Source: Periplaneta americana (taxonomy: Eukaryota > Arthropoda > Insecta > Blattodea > Blattidae). From it: 64,000 bases of DNA. Below the pieces are notes generated by a model that worked only from the letters and a program-made list of their open reading frames with translations, was not told the DNA's origin and did no database searches. Shown in pieces: positions 10,195 through 21,239 of this stretch. A program made the position numbers and the translations under genes. Each line of letters begins with the position of its first letter. Position 1 is the first letter of the stretch. Location: the NCBI RefSeq assembly GCF_040183065.1, contig NC_091131.1, positions 15,827,800 to 15,891,799 on the forward strand, given 5' to 3'.

Positions 10195-11993
10195 AGGAAC
10201 GGTTACACGTCGCTACTTTTGCTGCGCAACTTTTCTACTGTTCACACGTAAGCCAAAACTAGCGCACTGCACGCTACTTTTCGTGCTGCGCAACCCGAGT
10301 GCTGCAAAAGTTGCAACTGGAGGTTGCGAGTCTGTTCACACACAAGGCGCTACTTTTGCAGCCGCAGTCATGCTGCAGGTTTCCATCTCCGTGTTGACTT
10401 CTCAATATACATTTTGTGGTTATGTTCGCATTATTAAGGCCCGATTGTATAAACCATTTAATCTTAGATCAGAGGTTAAATTGATCCTTGTTTCAGCTGA
10501 ACTTGGAATTTTGTGTTGTATAAAGTCTAATCTGAGATTAATTTGCCTCAAACTAAAGTCAACTTTGACTGAAGAAATTTCTCCGATTAAGTTAGATGAT
10601 CCAAGTTCAGTTATTTCTTTTCTGTTTGAAATATACGAGTGACAGATTGTGCAAATAAAATATCCATTATTATTAATATCAATAGATATGATAAGTACAT
10701 TTATATATATTTCTTTCAATTTCTTGCCTTAATACACAAACAATCTTATATTTTATAAGGCTCTATCGTGTTCAGCAGTATCAAATAACATAACCTATAA
10801 TTATATTATTTTTATAACAACCATTAATTATTAATGGATATGATAGGTACATTCATAAATTTTCAATTTACTGTATTACTAAACGAAAATTGTCGTTTTA
10901 TAAAGCTTTATTACGTTTAGCAGTATCAAACACCATAACATGTTAACAACTCGGAGAACAGTCAACCTTCTTCTTATTGTCCGCCATTATTTACATTGCA
11001 CAAAAAACCAGTGTCTCCAACAGAGTATACGGAAAGTCGCCAAAAAGTAGTTGTAAAGTCGCTAGATTTCTCATTATCAACAAAGAAAGAATAAATTTTG
11101 TCACTATTGGGGTGCTAAAAAGGTCACTAAATCCCTATTTAAGCAATATAAAAGTTAAAAAAGAAATTGTTGTTGAAAGAGAGTTAAAGTCGCTAGATTG
11201 GCAACACTGAACAAACCTGTATAACATGGTCCGCGCATCTCGTATTTCACCTGTTTATGCGATGTTGCCAGATCCTTTTCACGTGAACTTAGATTGCATT
11301 TGAACCAAGGTAATTTGATCGCAGAAAAGTTTTATACAATAGAAGAAGTGTCTGAACTCGGTTCACTTTTCGATCTACGATCAAAGTTGATCTTTAGTCA
11401 GGGAGTTTTATACAATTGGGCCTAAGAAACTCATGCGAAAGCTTACTTATATATTATTTTCTTTTCTGTCCTAACTAGTATTCAGAAATTGACATATTTT
11501 TACTATAAAGCTTTTAAAAACGCCTATATACTTAAATGATAACCAACAGCATATTCACATAATCAATGTTGGCAACCCTCCCGTTTGAAACTACGCTACA
11601 GAAAATTAAAAAAAGTGAATTATATCGTCAGCAAATATGCTCAGACTGTGTTGTGCATTTAATAACTGTTACAAATAATTTATTTTCACCAAATCTAACA
11701 TTAAAATACATCCAAACAATAAAAGTATCATTGGCACATTTGGGTGGTAACACTGGTTGCAACCGCAGCAAAAGTTTCAACAAAACCGATATCAAAAATG
11801 CTGCGGCTGCAACCCTGAGAACCCTGTACACACGTCGCTACTTTTAAGCTGCGCGCAGCATGGAAAAGTAGCGGGCAGCAGGTTCGGCAGCCTCTACTTT
11901 TCGGGTTGCACCGTTGTTCACACGTCGCAGTACTAGAGTTGCGCAGTTTTTTGTACTACAGCGCTGCAAAAGTAGCGACGTGTGACCGTACCT
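10195..11993. mobile_element. PIF/Harbinger-like transposon with subterminal repeats
   Basis: Ends AGG(A/T)ACGGT(T/C)ACACGTCGCTAC and inverse, flanked by TAA (10192-10194 and 11994-11996), the TWA target of PIF/Harbinger. Many subterminal copies of CGTCGCTACTTTTGCTGCGC occur in both orientations. No transposase. Its left edge is only about 30 bp upstream of the splice acceptor of the exon at 9868-10165. It contains a second element at 10438-11422. Confidence 0.8.
10438..11422. mobile_element. Nested TAA-target MITE
   Basis: Ends GGCCC(G/A)ATTGTATAAA and inverse, flanked by TAA (10435-10437 and 11423-11425). The ends differ from those of the host element, but the target is the same. The interior holds a degenerate tandem duplication of roughly 165 bp (about 10660-10950; ATAT.ATA(A/G)GTACATT and AGCAGTATCAAA recur). 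Noncoding. Confidence 0.75.
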
Positions 11994-11996
11994 TAA

Positions 11997-13304
11997 TTCT
12001 TGTGTGATGTAATGAGCAGGACACACTTGCTAAGGAGGTGAATGAGTGTTACAATTAGACTTCGAGTTTTTAGGTCCCAAAAATCTTACTTCAGGTTCTA
12101 GATTCTAAAATGACAAACCAGGTTTTTGAAAATTCTGATTACTGCACATTAATAAATTATCATCAGGACAACCCGTTTCCGACCCACAACAGAGCAGTAA
12201 GTTAAGAGCACGCGACCTCCGGGCAGAAGGGCAGGCAGTCGCGCTATGTACTGTACATTCACTGTGTAATAGCAATTATAGATTGACAAATCGAACTGAA
12301 ATCCTGACCGAGTTACTACGTGAGCGCTGGCTGTCTTGGGAAGGAGCAAGTGAGAAAGCACGGGGGGGAAGGGAGAGAGCACTATGCACTATGCACTTGC
12401 AGGTCCACTCACAGTTTGTCAAACCTGCTAACAAAAGCATTAAAAGGTTGACTAGTTGCCTGCAATGCTAGCATAATGGAACCTTCCTAGCCGACAGTCG
12501 AGGCAAAAATAAAGAATCCGTTATTGTGGTAAGACTGGAGAGTGGTTCTTCTATTGGTCGCAATGCCCACACACACCCTCTCAGATATTTACGTGGTGAT
12601 TGGTGACTGAATGACGAGCGGGGGAGAGAGAAAAGAAAGAGAGAGATTCCAGAAGTTGGCGTGTTTTACGGGGTTTCACTTGAAGTTGTCGAACTATACG
12701 TAGTTAATGGGTGATTGACACTGTGTAGGCACATGTTTAATGTTCGGTATGTTAATTGTGGAGTTATTGTGCTGTTGAAATAAATCTGTAAACACGTCAC
12801 AAATGGAGGCTTCTTCTAATACACTATTGCATGAAATAAATTGCGAAACGAGTTGCGTTCTAAGCATCGTATGTGGTACCTAAGAGGTTACGTCCCATTT
12901 CGGCTTCCCCTTAAAAATTTTCTAGAGCTCCTTCAGTGGAGCAGCGTAACCCGGAGTGAGATTAGTGGCCAACAGGCTTGGGGCTCACATATTTAGTTTT
13001 GTACAGCCCCCAACCCCTTGCAAGGACGCGTTTTGCGTACCTTTTAAATTTGTCCTCCCAATTCTCTTTCGATTTTTCGATTTTTTTCGATTCGTTCTAA
13101 GCACTTTTCAACAGATGGAGAAACCATTGTGTGTAAGGCATATCATACGAAAACGACGATTTGTAAAAGAACATTGCAATACCAAAAAACACAAGTCAAA
13201 TATAGATTTAATGGAATGACTACAAAAATGACTGGCCTACGTGCTAGATGCTGGCTATTGTATAATTTACTACCCTACATGCCGATTCTAACGGAAATGA
13301 AAGA
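11997..13304. other. No gene recognised (putative intron of locus B)
   Basis: Mixed composition. A moderately GC-rich patch at 12150-12420 and an open frame at 12956-13219 have no splice fit, family or codon signature. Probably intronic and repeat-derived. Confidence 0.4.
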
Positions 13305-13305
13305 A

Positions 13306-13348
<43 letters not shown>

Positions 13349-13380
13349 ATGAATGAATGAATAAATGAATAAATGAATAA
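13305..13380. repeat. (AAAT)n/(GAAT)n microsatellite
   Basis: Tetranucleotide array directly abutting the 3' tail of the LINE at 13392. Confidence 0.9.
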
Positions 13381-13391
13381 ATTTATATACT

Positions 13392-14297
13392 TTACTTACT
13401 TACTGGCTTTTAAGGAAACCGGAGGTTCATTGCCGATCTCGCATAAGTCCGCCATTGGTCCCTATCCTGAGCAAGATTAATCCAGTCTCTACCATCATAT
13501 CCCACCTCCCTCAAATACATTTTAATATTATCTTCCCACCTATGTCTCGGCCTCCCCAAAGGTCTTTTTCCCCTCCGGCCTCCCAACTAACACTCTATAT
13601 GCATTTCTGGATTCGCCCATACGTGCTACATGTCCTGCCCATCTCAAACGTCTGGATTTTATGTTCCTAATTATGTCAGGTGAAGAATACAATGCGTGCA
13701 GCTCTGCGTTGTGTAACTTTCTCCATTCTTCTGTAACTTCATCCCTCTTAGCCCCAAATATTTTCCTAAGCACCTTATTCTCAAACACCCTTAATCTCTG
13801 TTCCTCTCTCAAAGTGAGAGTCCAAATTTCACAACCATACAGAACAACCGGTAATATAACTGTTTTTTAAATTCTAACTTTCAGATTTTTTGACAGCAGA
13901 CTGGATGATAAAAGCTTCTCAACCGAATAATAACAGGCATTTCCCATATTTATTCTGCTTTTAATTTCCTCCCGAGTGTCATTTATATTTGATACTGTTG
14001 CTCCAAGATATTTGAATTTTTCCACCTCTTCGAAAGATAAATCTCCAATTTTTATAGTTCCATTTCGTACAACATTCTGGTCACGAGACATAATCATATA
14101 CTTAGTCTTTTCGGGATTTAATTCCAACCCCATCGCTTTAGTTGCTTCAACTAGAATTTCCGTGTTTTCCCTAATCGTTTGTGGATTTTCCCCTAGCATA
14201 TTCACGTCATCCGCATAGACAAGAAGCTGATGTAACCCATTCAACTCCAAACCCTGTCTATTATCCTTGAACTTTCCTAATGGCATATTCTAGAGCG
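13392..14297 (-). mobile_element. 5'-truncated LINE (same family as 8741-9723)
   Basis: Flanked by 12-bp duplications AATTTATATACT (13380-13391 and 14298-14309). It carries [25 protein letters not shown] and [13 protein letters not shown], then RRLRWAGHVARM in a second frame. The 3' end is a short AAGT tail. A frameshift separates the RT and C-terminal parts. Confidence 0.9.
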
Positions 14298-14413
14298 AAT
14301 TTATATACTGTACATATAAATTACACCGCCATTGATGGAGTATCTTAGGAGCTTTGTGATACATATTTAACGCAGCAGAAACTGATTTCTCCTTCCCTCT
14401 GGCTCCGGTATCA

Positions 14414-14415
<2 letters not shown>

Positions 14416-14453
<38 letters not shown>
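14416..14453. repeat. (TC)n microsatellite
   Basis: About 38 bases of TC dinucleotide. The overlapping minus-strand frames rich in R-E are artefacts of it. Confidence 0.95.
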
Positions 14454-14458
<5 letters not shown>

Positions 14459-15269
14459 GAGACGTCACTCTCTCGCACAAGCCATTTACATTACATCGCC
14501 GCGCCGCAGGGGATTTGCCGCGGAGAATAGTGTATAATTTGACTGGTTTAAGCATTGGTATAGTTGCAAATCAGTCTTTGAAATTGCTGTTATAGAAGAA
14601 GGGAGATACACAATACTTAGTCTTTCATAAGAACTTGATCACTGGAAAAATTCACCGACTGTAATGATTCTCAGACATATTGTATACAGAATTAACCGTA
14701 AGTAATGTCATTAATTTCAAGGGGCAATTTTTTTTAGACAAACAATTTTGCTCGTTTTTGCTTTCTTTTCGAGATAAAATTTTTTATATGAAACATTTCA
14801 TAGCGAGTTTTGGGAAAGCCAATGATTTAATTCCCAACATGCTCAGTCAATTTAAGAGAGCGGTGTATTATGATGACAAATGATTGAAAGAATTTTAATT
14901 TTGCCCTGCAAATGTGCTGAAATTTCATCCAAGCAAATGTAACTGTTTGTTCTGCAAAGGAATTTTTAATGTGACATAAAAAACAAGCAAGATTGTATTA
15001 AACTCTTTTGTTTGAAATACCTGAAAGGATAACCCCCTTAAAATTAATAACATTACGTACGCTTCATCCTATATTTATGCCAACAAAATCCTTTCCTAGT
15101 GCCGTACACCCAATGTAGTCACAAATTTTCCAGCCAGAAAGCGCCACTTTTCCATGCGTAGTGTGCATTTACAGTTAGTATACCTGAACGCTTACTGATT
15201 TTGTTCTTTTTTTCCGGGTCAATGTTGTATGCCTCTAGTCCATAGAAGTCTTCATTAGTCCTTCATTAT
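14454..15269. other. No gene recognised
   Basis: AT-rich. An open frame at 14680-14883 shows no family or splice support. Confidence 0.4.
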
Positions 15270-15665
15270 CCCGAACGATTCAGTTGTCGGCGACGATTGC
15301 CACAATATGCTGATAATGTTTGTCTTCCCGGAATCGGAGCGAACGAACCTTTTGACTCCAGACACATTTTTCCAGGAAGATAAGACTCCTCCACATTATG
15401 TGTAGGATGCTGCAGGCTTGCTTGTCGAAGTGTTTCCTAATAGGTGGATCGGATGCGCAGGTTCAATCAGTTGGCCTCCACGATCTCCAGACTTAACTCC
15501 CTAGGATTTTTATGGGGATCTGTAAAGGATCGCGTGTTTGAAACTAAACATGCATTATCTACGAATTGTTTGCAAGGATCGTGCACATGTTACAGATTAT
15601 TACTCCTGATGTGCTATCGAAAGTGCACCAGATGATCCGTGGCTTTCACTTTTACATAATTAAAG
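15270..15665 (+). pseudogene. DDE transposase C-terminal relic
   Basis: Translation across frames gives DKTPPHYV.DAAGLL, FPNRWIGCAGSISWPPRSP and DLTPLGFLWGSVKDRVFETK. This is the C-terminal D-x-A-P-P-H ... WPPRSPDLTP.DFFLWG pattern of Tc1/mariner-related transposases common in insects (DUF4817-type genes). Frameshifts and missing N-terminus; dead. Confidence 0.75.
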
Positions 15666-15724
15666 ACAGACGACTGTAGAATCAAAATTAGAGTACATAA
15701 TTTGTTTATTTTTTTTTCGTGAAC

Positions 15725-15935
15725 AATTACACTAAGTTCTATGTCTGACCGTGGAACAAGCGGGTCCGGAATCTTGGTTGGGACAAGTTACGTAATAGAG
15801 GTTTTCCCGGGACTTTCCTTCGCTGGGTCACTTTCGACACTGGATCCTGGACTCATTTCCTGACATTATCACTTTCATTTCACTGAGACACTAGATTATC
15901 ATCGCAGGTGATAAAGCGTCTAAAGGAAACCGATT
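15725..15935 (+). mobile_element. Degenerate tRNA-derived SINE
   Basis: Recognisable body: GTTGGGACAAGTTACGTAAT, GGTTTTCCCGGGA, a CTGG-TCC-GGACTCATTTCC-like block, ATTATCACTTTCATTTCA and GTGATAAAGCG. It matches the better SINE copies at 54183 and 61112 but is strongly diverged. Confidence 0.65.
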
Positions 15936-16078
15936 CAAAATTACACAGGTTCTAAATCCCATAATAATTGTTTCATTAAACACTAGGCCTACTTGTAAAA
16001 ATAACGCCTTCTGGCGGGTACACCCGTAATCGAATATACTGTGCGGCACTAGGGAAGATTCCTTCTAGCATACATGTA
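15936..16078. other. No gene recognised
   Basis: Short spacer between a SINE and a DNA transposon. Confidence 0.4.
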
Positions 16079-17226
16079 CTGGGTGTTCAGTTCAAAGTGT
16101 GTCATGGCTCGCTGTATGCCGTCGTGTGGCTAGTCGATGAGCCTAGAGAATTCAATCTTCCTACACTTCCGCAGAGGTGTATTACTTATGTGCTAGAGAA
16201 GTTGCCTAGCAAGTACGGCGTTCATTCAGAAGAGTACTTACCGATACGTACGGTAACGCCGGTAGTGGCAGAAATGTAAACTATTTCGAAACATGTACTG
16301 AGGTGAGTTTTTTCTTACTGTCGGGATATGTGGAGAGGGTTAAGACGATTACTTACGTATTTGTTGACATTAATTTCGACGGCCAACATGGATACGGAGC
16401 ATTTGATTTGTGTTGTGGAATGTTACCGTACGCAACCGATGATAACAAATACCCTGCGTACGACTTGGCCGCGCAAAACACAGTTCGAAAGAGGTTATTA
16501 TTTTTATTTTATGTATTTGGTGGTGTCAATAAAGACACATGTCATTACGAGTTCCAGGTCAGATGGACCTTTGCCTTAACCAGAATATTGCTTAGTATAA
16601 CATGAGTACGTAAATGAAGTGTGACCATATTCTATAGTGTGTAATGGCTCACTGTATGCCGTCATGTGGCTAGTCGATGAGCCTAGAGAATTCAATCTTC
16701 CTACATTTCCACAGAGGCGTATTACCTATGTGCTAGGGAAGTTGCCTGGCAAGTACGGCGTTCATTCAGAAGAGTACTTACCGATACGTAAGGTAACGCC
16801 TGTAGTGGCAAGAATGTGAACTGTTTGGATACACGTACTAAGGTGAGTTTTTTTCTTACTGTCGGGATATGGGGAGAGGGTTAAGACCATTACTTACGTA
16901 TTTGTTGGCATTAACTTCGACGGTCAACATGGACAGGGAGCATTTGATTTGTGTTGTGGAATGTTGCCGTACGCAACCAATGATAACAAATACTCTGGGT
17001 ACGACTTCCCTGCGCAAAACACAGTTCGAAAGAGGTTATGGTAGCACACAGACCGTACAGACCGCCATCTGTTGCTACGACGTTCAAGTTATACCGTACA
17101 CGTTCTCAAGTTCAGATTGAACGCCTTGATTGATAGGCAACTTCTTTGACACAAAGTCTGAAACTCGCTTCAAATCGCTGACTCATTAACAGTGACGTCA
17201 TGACACACTTTGAAATGAACACCCAG
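16079..17226. mobile_element. TA-target DNA transposon with internal tandem duplication
   Basis: Ends CTGGGTGTTCA(G/T)TTCAAAG and inverse, continuing TGTGTCATG, flanked by TA. The interior holds two near-identical units about 540 bp apart (about 16095-16496 and 16635-17037), each starting GTGT.ATGGCTC.CTGTATGC and ending CAGTTCGAAAGAGGTTAT. Parallel open frames in both copies differ in length and look noncoding. Confidence 0.8.
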
Positions 17227-17421
17227 TATAATAGGTCCAAAAGTGATCCAAATTTGTCAATTTTCCTAATGATCAGGTACCCGGTATAATCTTAGAGAGT
17301 GAGTATTCGAAGACGTTGACACACAAAATCACCAGCAACAATGCTGTGTGCATCACACCGTTAAAAATGATGTATTGTCCTACTGTTGATTCGTCACTGT
17401 AGGATTGTCGCAGTACATTAC

Positions 17422-17541
17422 CACAGATTCCAAGGCGTCGTCCTCTGTTGTTAATGAATGGTCCTTGGGCAGGTCCTCCAGAGCCCTCACGACGACAGCT
17501 AGAGCGACCACAAAAACAAGCGAAGCGACTAGGCGACCCAT
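17422..17541 (-). CDS. Exon 1, signal peptide exon of a secreted peptide gene (locus B)
   Basis: Forty codons starting MGRLVASLVFVVALAVVVRA, a textbook signal peptide with a V-x-A cleavage site, then the acidic segment LEDLPKDHSLTTEDDALESV. The frame meets a donor GTG/GTAATG in phase 0; reading through the donor reaches a stop after 13 more codons. The start is the first ATG, 35 nt downstream of a TATATATAA box. The layout matches the exon at 60355-60480 (signal, acidic stretch, ED-x-L-x-SV, phase-0 donor). Downstream on the minus strand are two phase-0 cationic exons (9868-10165 and 5129-5357), and either could be joined to it. An acidic pro-segment ahead of a cationic mature peptide is common in antimicrobial peptide precursors. 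Without splicing the product would be a 53-residue secreted peptide. Confidence 0.75.
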
Positions 17542-17575
17542 GAGTGCGATTAGCCGAGGCTCTGCATTGCGTCAG

Positions 17576-17584
17576 TATATATAA
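17576..17584 (-). promoter_or_regulatory. TATA box of locus B
   Basis: TTATATATA on the minus strand, 35 nt before the ATG at 17541. The same spacing holds at locus A. Transcription would start within about 10 nt of the ATG, giving a very short leader. Confidence 0.6.
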
Positions 17585-17989
17585 CTTTAGTAGGAATGAT
17601 GCATTTGAAAATAAATGCAGATCAAAATATTATTTAGTTAAGAGAAAGCACAAGGAAATCGCTTACTTGGATGTCACGATTTTCGAAAAGGGTCAAGCAT
17701 GTGTTTAGACGCACTGATATAAAACGCTTAGACTTTTTATCTTGGCAAATTATCTCTAATTTCTGTATATTCGTCTCTGGAGAGAACGATGACAGTTGGG
17801 AGCAGCGTAATATAAATTGTCGCGATATCTCCTCTTACAGGCATTCTTATTGACCCAATTACTCGTTTTCGAAAGTCGTTAGATTTGATTGGGCTATAAA
17901 ACCGCCTGTGCGCCAAAGCTGTGAAGATGATAGATACTGAATAAGTATTAAGTCATACCACAGGCCATGTATTATTTTACTTTCTCGTG
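17585..17989. other. Upstream region of locus B; no gene
   Basis: No further exon seen. A plus-strand TATAAAA with GC-rich leader lies near 17897 but leads only to a five-codon frame. Confidence 0.4.
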
Positions 17990-18855
17990 CCTTGACGTAT
18001 ATGTATGTATGTATGTAACAGGCTACAACGTGTGCATAATGCGTGCGTCCGTTATATTTGTAATATTCGTAAGTATGATCATGTTTCCCCGTCTTTCCAA
18101 ACTCTGTCTTGGCTAAGGCTAAGCGATCGACGAGCCCTGCATTCTCTTGTTCTCTTATTTCAAATTCTGCGCACCGCTACCCCAATCTATTTGGCATCTC
18201 GTTTTCAAAATGTATCCGCATATCATCAGCTAAGTACCAGGTCTCATCATAACAATTTGCTCATTATACCCTACCACAAGACATCTTTATATTCTTCATC
18301 TTATACAGTTTCAGTTGCTAGAAATTGGAACTCGCTTTCGAGTGATGTAAGGGGTTGTTGGACAATAACTTCATTTAGGTCAAAATTACATAAATTCTTA
18401 CTTAACAGATGAATTGCTGATTAATATTTGTTACTTATAATGAAACTAACATCTGTCCATTCTTATTATTATTATCTTTAATTTCTCTAAATAGATTTAC
18501 AAAACCTCTAATGGCAATTACATTAATATTCTCATTATAGAAATAGAAATATATATATTCTCCCTGTAACATAGTCCTAGTAAGCTTATATTAAATTAAT
18601 TTTCATCATTTTACTAGCTATCTCAAATATTAAATTAATTATAATTCATTGAATTAAATTAGCTCATAAATTAAGTTACTACTTTACCTTATAGATTTAT
18701 CTAAATTTAAATAAATGTGTAGTGAAGATTATTGCTGGAGAACCTTTTAAGTGAAGTGAAAATATTTGTAATTTAAATTTATGTATTGTATTGATTAAGG
18801 CTGGTTGAGTGGAAGAGAAGGCCTTATGGCCTTAACTCTGCCAGCGAAAATCAAA

Positions 18856-18903
<48 letters not shown>
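17990..18903 (+). mobile_element. LINE 3' end (CR1/Jockey-like C-terminus) with 3' UTR
   Basis: The 135-codon stretch 18005-18412 reads NRLQRVHNACVRYICNIRK, then HSLVLLFQIL, YLASRFQN, SVARNWNSLSSDVR and FRSKLHKFLLNR, the typical end of a CR1/Jockey-type RT protein. A roughly 400-bp 3' UTR follows, ending GGCCTTATGGCCTTAACTCTGCCAG and then a (TTA)n run. 5'-truncated copy. Relatives at 31.3-32.4 and 58.3-58.7 kb. Confidence 0.85.
18858..18903. repeat. (TTA)n microsatellite
   Basis: Trinucleotide run at the 3' end of the LINE tail. Confidence 0.95.
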
Positions 18904-18904
<1 letters not shown>

Positions 18905-18917
18905 TATGTATGTATTT

Positions 18918-19051
18918 ATTTATTTATTCACACTGCAATGGGTATATACCCGGTGGCAATGGTAACTAATTACACTCAATAATGACAATAATAAACTTAG
19001 AATTAAAAATACAATTAATAATAATACTGATAATTAATACTAACAATAATT

Positions 19052-19101
<50 letters not shown>

Positions 19102-19740
19102 CAACAGGGAATATCCTAAATTAAATGAAGCACGATCACTTAAAATAACATTTAAAATAAATCTAATTTGTATCTTAAACCTAAGTTCGAACTAAAACTC
19201 ACGAGTATGATATGTTCATATCTGCACAAGTACCTTTCAACATTACACTCATTTCGCTGTCAACTCACTCACTGCACTGGAACTACGACACATTTCACTG
19301 ATTCTATCCTGATTTCACTAACACTTCAAAAACATTTCACTGTTCAAATTCTTTGCACTGCCACTATAAACTATAAAGCTTCACTGACAGGAACACGTTT
19401 CACTTACACAGCACACTTCACTGACACGACATAATTCTTCACTGATACAACATTTCAATAACAACATATTATTTACACCCTTTAAATACTGTGTATAATT
19501 ACCGTCTATTAGTAAAGTCCTTAAGCCTATTTTTAAATACATTTTTGGTTGTTGGTAAAGCCTTTAGTAAGTCTGCAGGTAAAGCATTCCAGTCCCTGAT
19601 AGTATGATTGAGAAAAGAAAACTTTCCAGTGTCCGTCCTCTGTCTTCTTTCCCTCAATTTATATGAGTGGTCGTTCCTTGAAGAGTAATTTGGCGGCTGC
19701 AACCTATAGGAGGAAGATATGATATTGCAAAGGAATGGAT
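18918..19740 (-). mobile_element. LINE 3' end, minus strand
   Basis: The C-terminal open stretch 19702-19499 reads RRQRTDTGKFSFLNHTIRD, WNALPADLLKALPTT and FKNRLKD, a LINE-protein tail common in insects. A long A/T-rich 3' UTR follows, with CACT-rich sequence at 19200-19450 and an (AAT)n run at 19050-19097. The boundary with the LINE tail at 18.9 kb is approximate. Confidence 0.75.
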
Positions 19741-19764
19741 TTAGAAATAGTCAGTTAAATGAGT

Positions 19765-19930
19765 GATTATGTCTCGTGACCAGAACACGGTACGAAATGG
19801 AAATATAAAGATTGGAAATTTTTCCGTTGAAAAGGCGGAAAAATTCAGGTTTCTTGAAGCAACAGTAACAAATATAAATGACACTTGGAAGGAAATTAAA
19901 CGCAGAATAAATACGGGAAATTCAACAATT
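19765..19930 (+). mobile_element. LINE RT fragment
   Basis: Plus-strand translation [19 protein letters not shown] ... [18 protein letters not shown] matches the segment just after YADD in the abundant LINE. A short 5' and 3' truncated piece. Confidence 0.8.
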
Positions 19931-19934
19931 AATC

Positions 19935-20070
19935 TATAGATCTTACATGAGCAATTAAGTTTTAAGATGTGGAACAAGTCAAAATTTTACAATATTACAT
20001 TACATTTTTACAAATTTTTGCAATATTTTACAATTTTTACAGTTTTACAATGTAGTAATTTTCTACAATG
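19935..20070. repeat. Dispersed TTTTACA-rich repeat
   Basis: Shares ATAGATCTTACATGAGCAAT, AAGATGTGGAACA and a run of TTTTTACAA units with 31640-31800. Family unknown. Confidence 0.6.
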
Positions 20071-20072
20071 AT

Positions 20073-20348
20073 GAGGTGAGGTCTGAGGATTCGCCAAAAG
20101 ATTACCCGGCTTTTGCCTTTTCGTTGGGGAAAACCTCGGAAAAACCCAACCAGGTAATTCGAATCAAAGGGGGAAATGAAGTGATGCCGAGGACTCGCCA
20201 TAGACCATCCGGCTTCAGTCCCACGGCTGGAGAAAACCTCGGAAGAAACCATTCAATGAGACCAAAGGGGGATCCAACCCAAGCCCGAACGCAGCTCCGG
20301 ATCAGCAGCCCAGCGAGTCTGCCGACTGAGCTACATCGATGGCTCTAC
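20073..20348 (-). mobile_element. tRNA-derived SINE
   Basis: The minus-strand head GAGCCATCGATGTAGCTCAG carries an A box, and GATCCGGAGCTGCGTTCGGG / TTGGGTTGGATCCCC a B-box-like region. The body has two copies of the ...AAAACCTCGG(A)A... block. Sequence GAACCAATTGGTTT-type ends are not clear. The plus-strand open frames here are artefacts. Confidence 0.7.
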
Positions 20349-20354
20349 TAAAAA

Positions 20355-21110
20355 TATACAATGCCTGTTATTATTCGGTTGAGAAGCTTTTGTCATTCAG
20401 TCTGCTTTTAAAAAAAAAAGCTGAAAGTTAGGATTTATAAAATAGTTATATTACCGGTTCTGTATGGTTGTGAAACTTGGACTCTCACTTTGAGAGAGGA
20501 ACAGAGGTTAAGGTGTCCGAGAATAAGGTGCTTAGGAAAATATTTGGGGCCAAGAGGGATAAAGTCGTAGGTGAATGGAGAAAGTTACACAACACAGCAC
20601 TGCAGGCATGGTATTCTTCACCTGACATAATTAGGAACATTAAATCCAGACGTTTGAGATGGGGTCGACCTGGTTGGCGAGTTGGTATAGCGCTGGCCTT
20701 CTATGCCCAAAGTTGCGGGTTCGATCCCGGGTCAGGTCGATGGCATTTAAGTATGCTTAAATGCGACAGGCTCATGTCAGTAGATTTACTGGCATGTAAA
20801 AGAATTCCTGCGTGACAAAATTCCGGCACATCCGGCGACGCTGATATAACCTCTGCAGTTGCGAGCGTCGTTAAATAAAACATAACATTTATAACATTTT
20901 AAGATGGGCAGGGCATATAGCACGTATGAAATGCATATAGAGTGAGGGAAAAAAAACTTTTGGGGAGGCGGAGACGTAGATGGGAGGATAATATTAAAAT
21001 GGATTTGAGGGAGGTGGGATGTGATGGTATGGACTGAACAGAATAGAAACCGATGGCGGGGTTATGTGAAGGCGGCAATGAACCTCCGGGTTCCTTAAAA
21101 GCCATTTGTA
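20355..21110 (+). mobile_element. LINE 3' end split by a SINE
   Basis: Plus-strand translation gives [52 protein letters not shown] and IKSRRLRWG. It resumes after the SINE with the region RWAGHVAR to DLREVGCDG and a 3' TTAAAAGCC..TAAGT tail. Same family as 8741-9723 but opposite orientation. Confidence 0.85.
20664..20901 (+). mobile_element. tRNA-derived SINE inserted in a LINE
   Basis: Begins GTCGACCTGGTTGGCGAGTT with A box and GGTTCGATCCC B box, and ends in a TAAATAAAACATAACATTTA-type tail. Flanked by AGATGGG at both sides (20657-20663 and 20902-20908), which restores the LINE reading IKSRRLRW-AGH. Confidence 0.85.
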
Positions 21111-21239
21111 AGTAAGTTAAATGGGCTAGCTAAGGCCTAATCCACACCTGTACTCCTTTCACTCTTATAATGGGTCCCAATTTAAGAAAAACAAATTCAT
21201 CAACCAAAGAACTGTGCACACCAGATCAAAAATAATAGT

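Noticed and set aside
12956-13219. 87-codon plus-strand frame
   Set aside because: No homology, no promoter or splice support.
17880-17945. TATAAAA with downstream ATG on the plus strand
   Set aside because: The frame ends after five codons and no splice donor is nearby.
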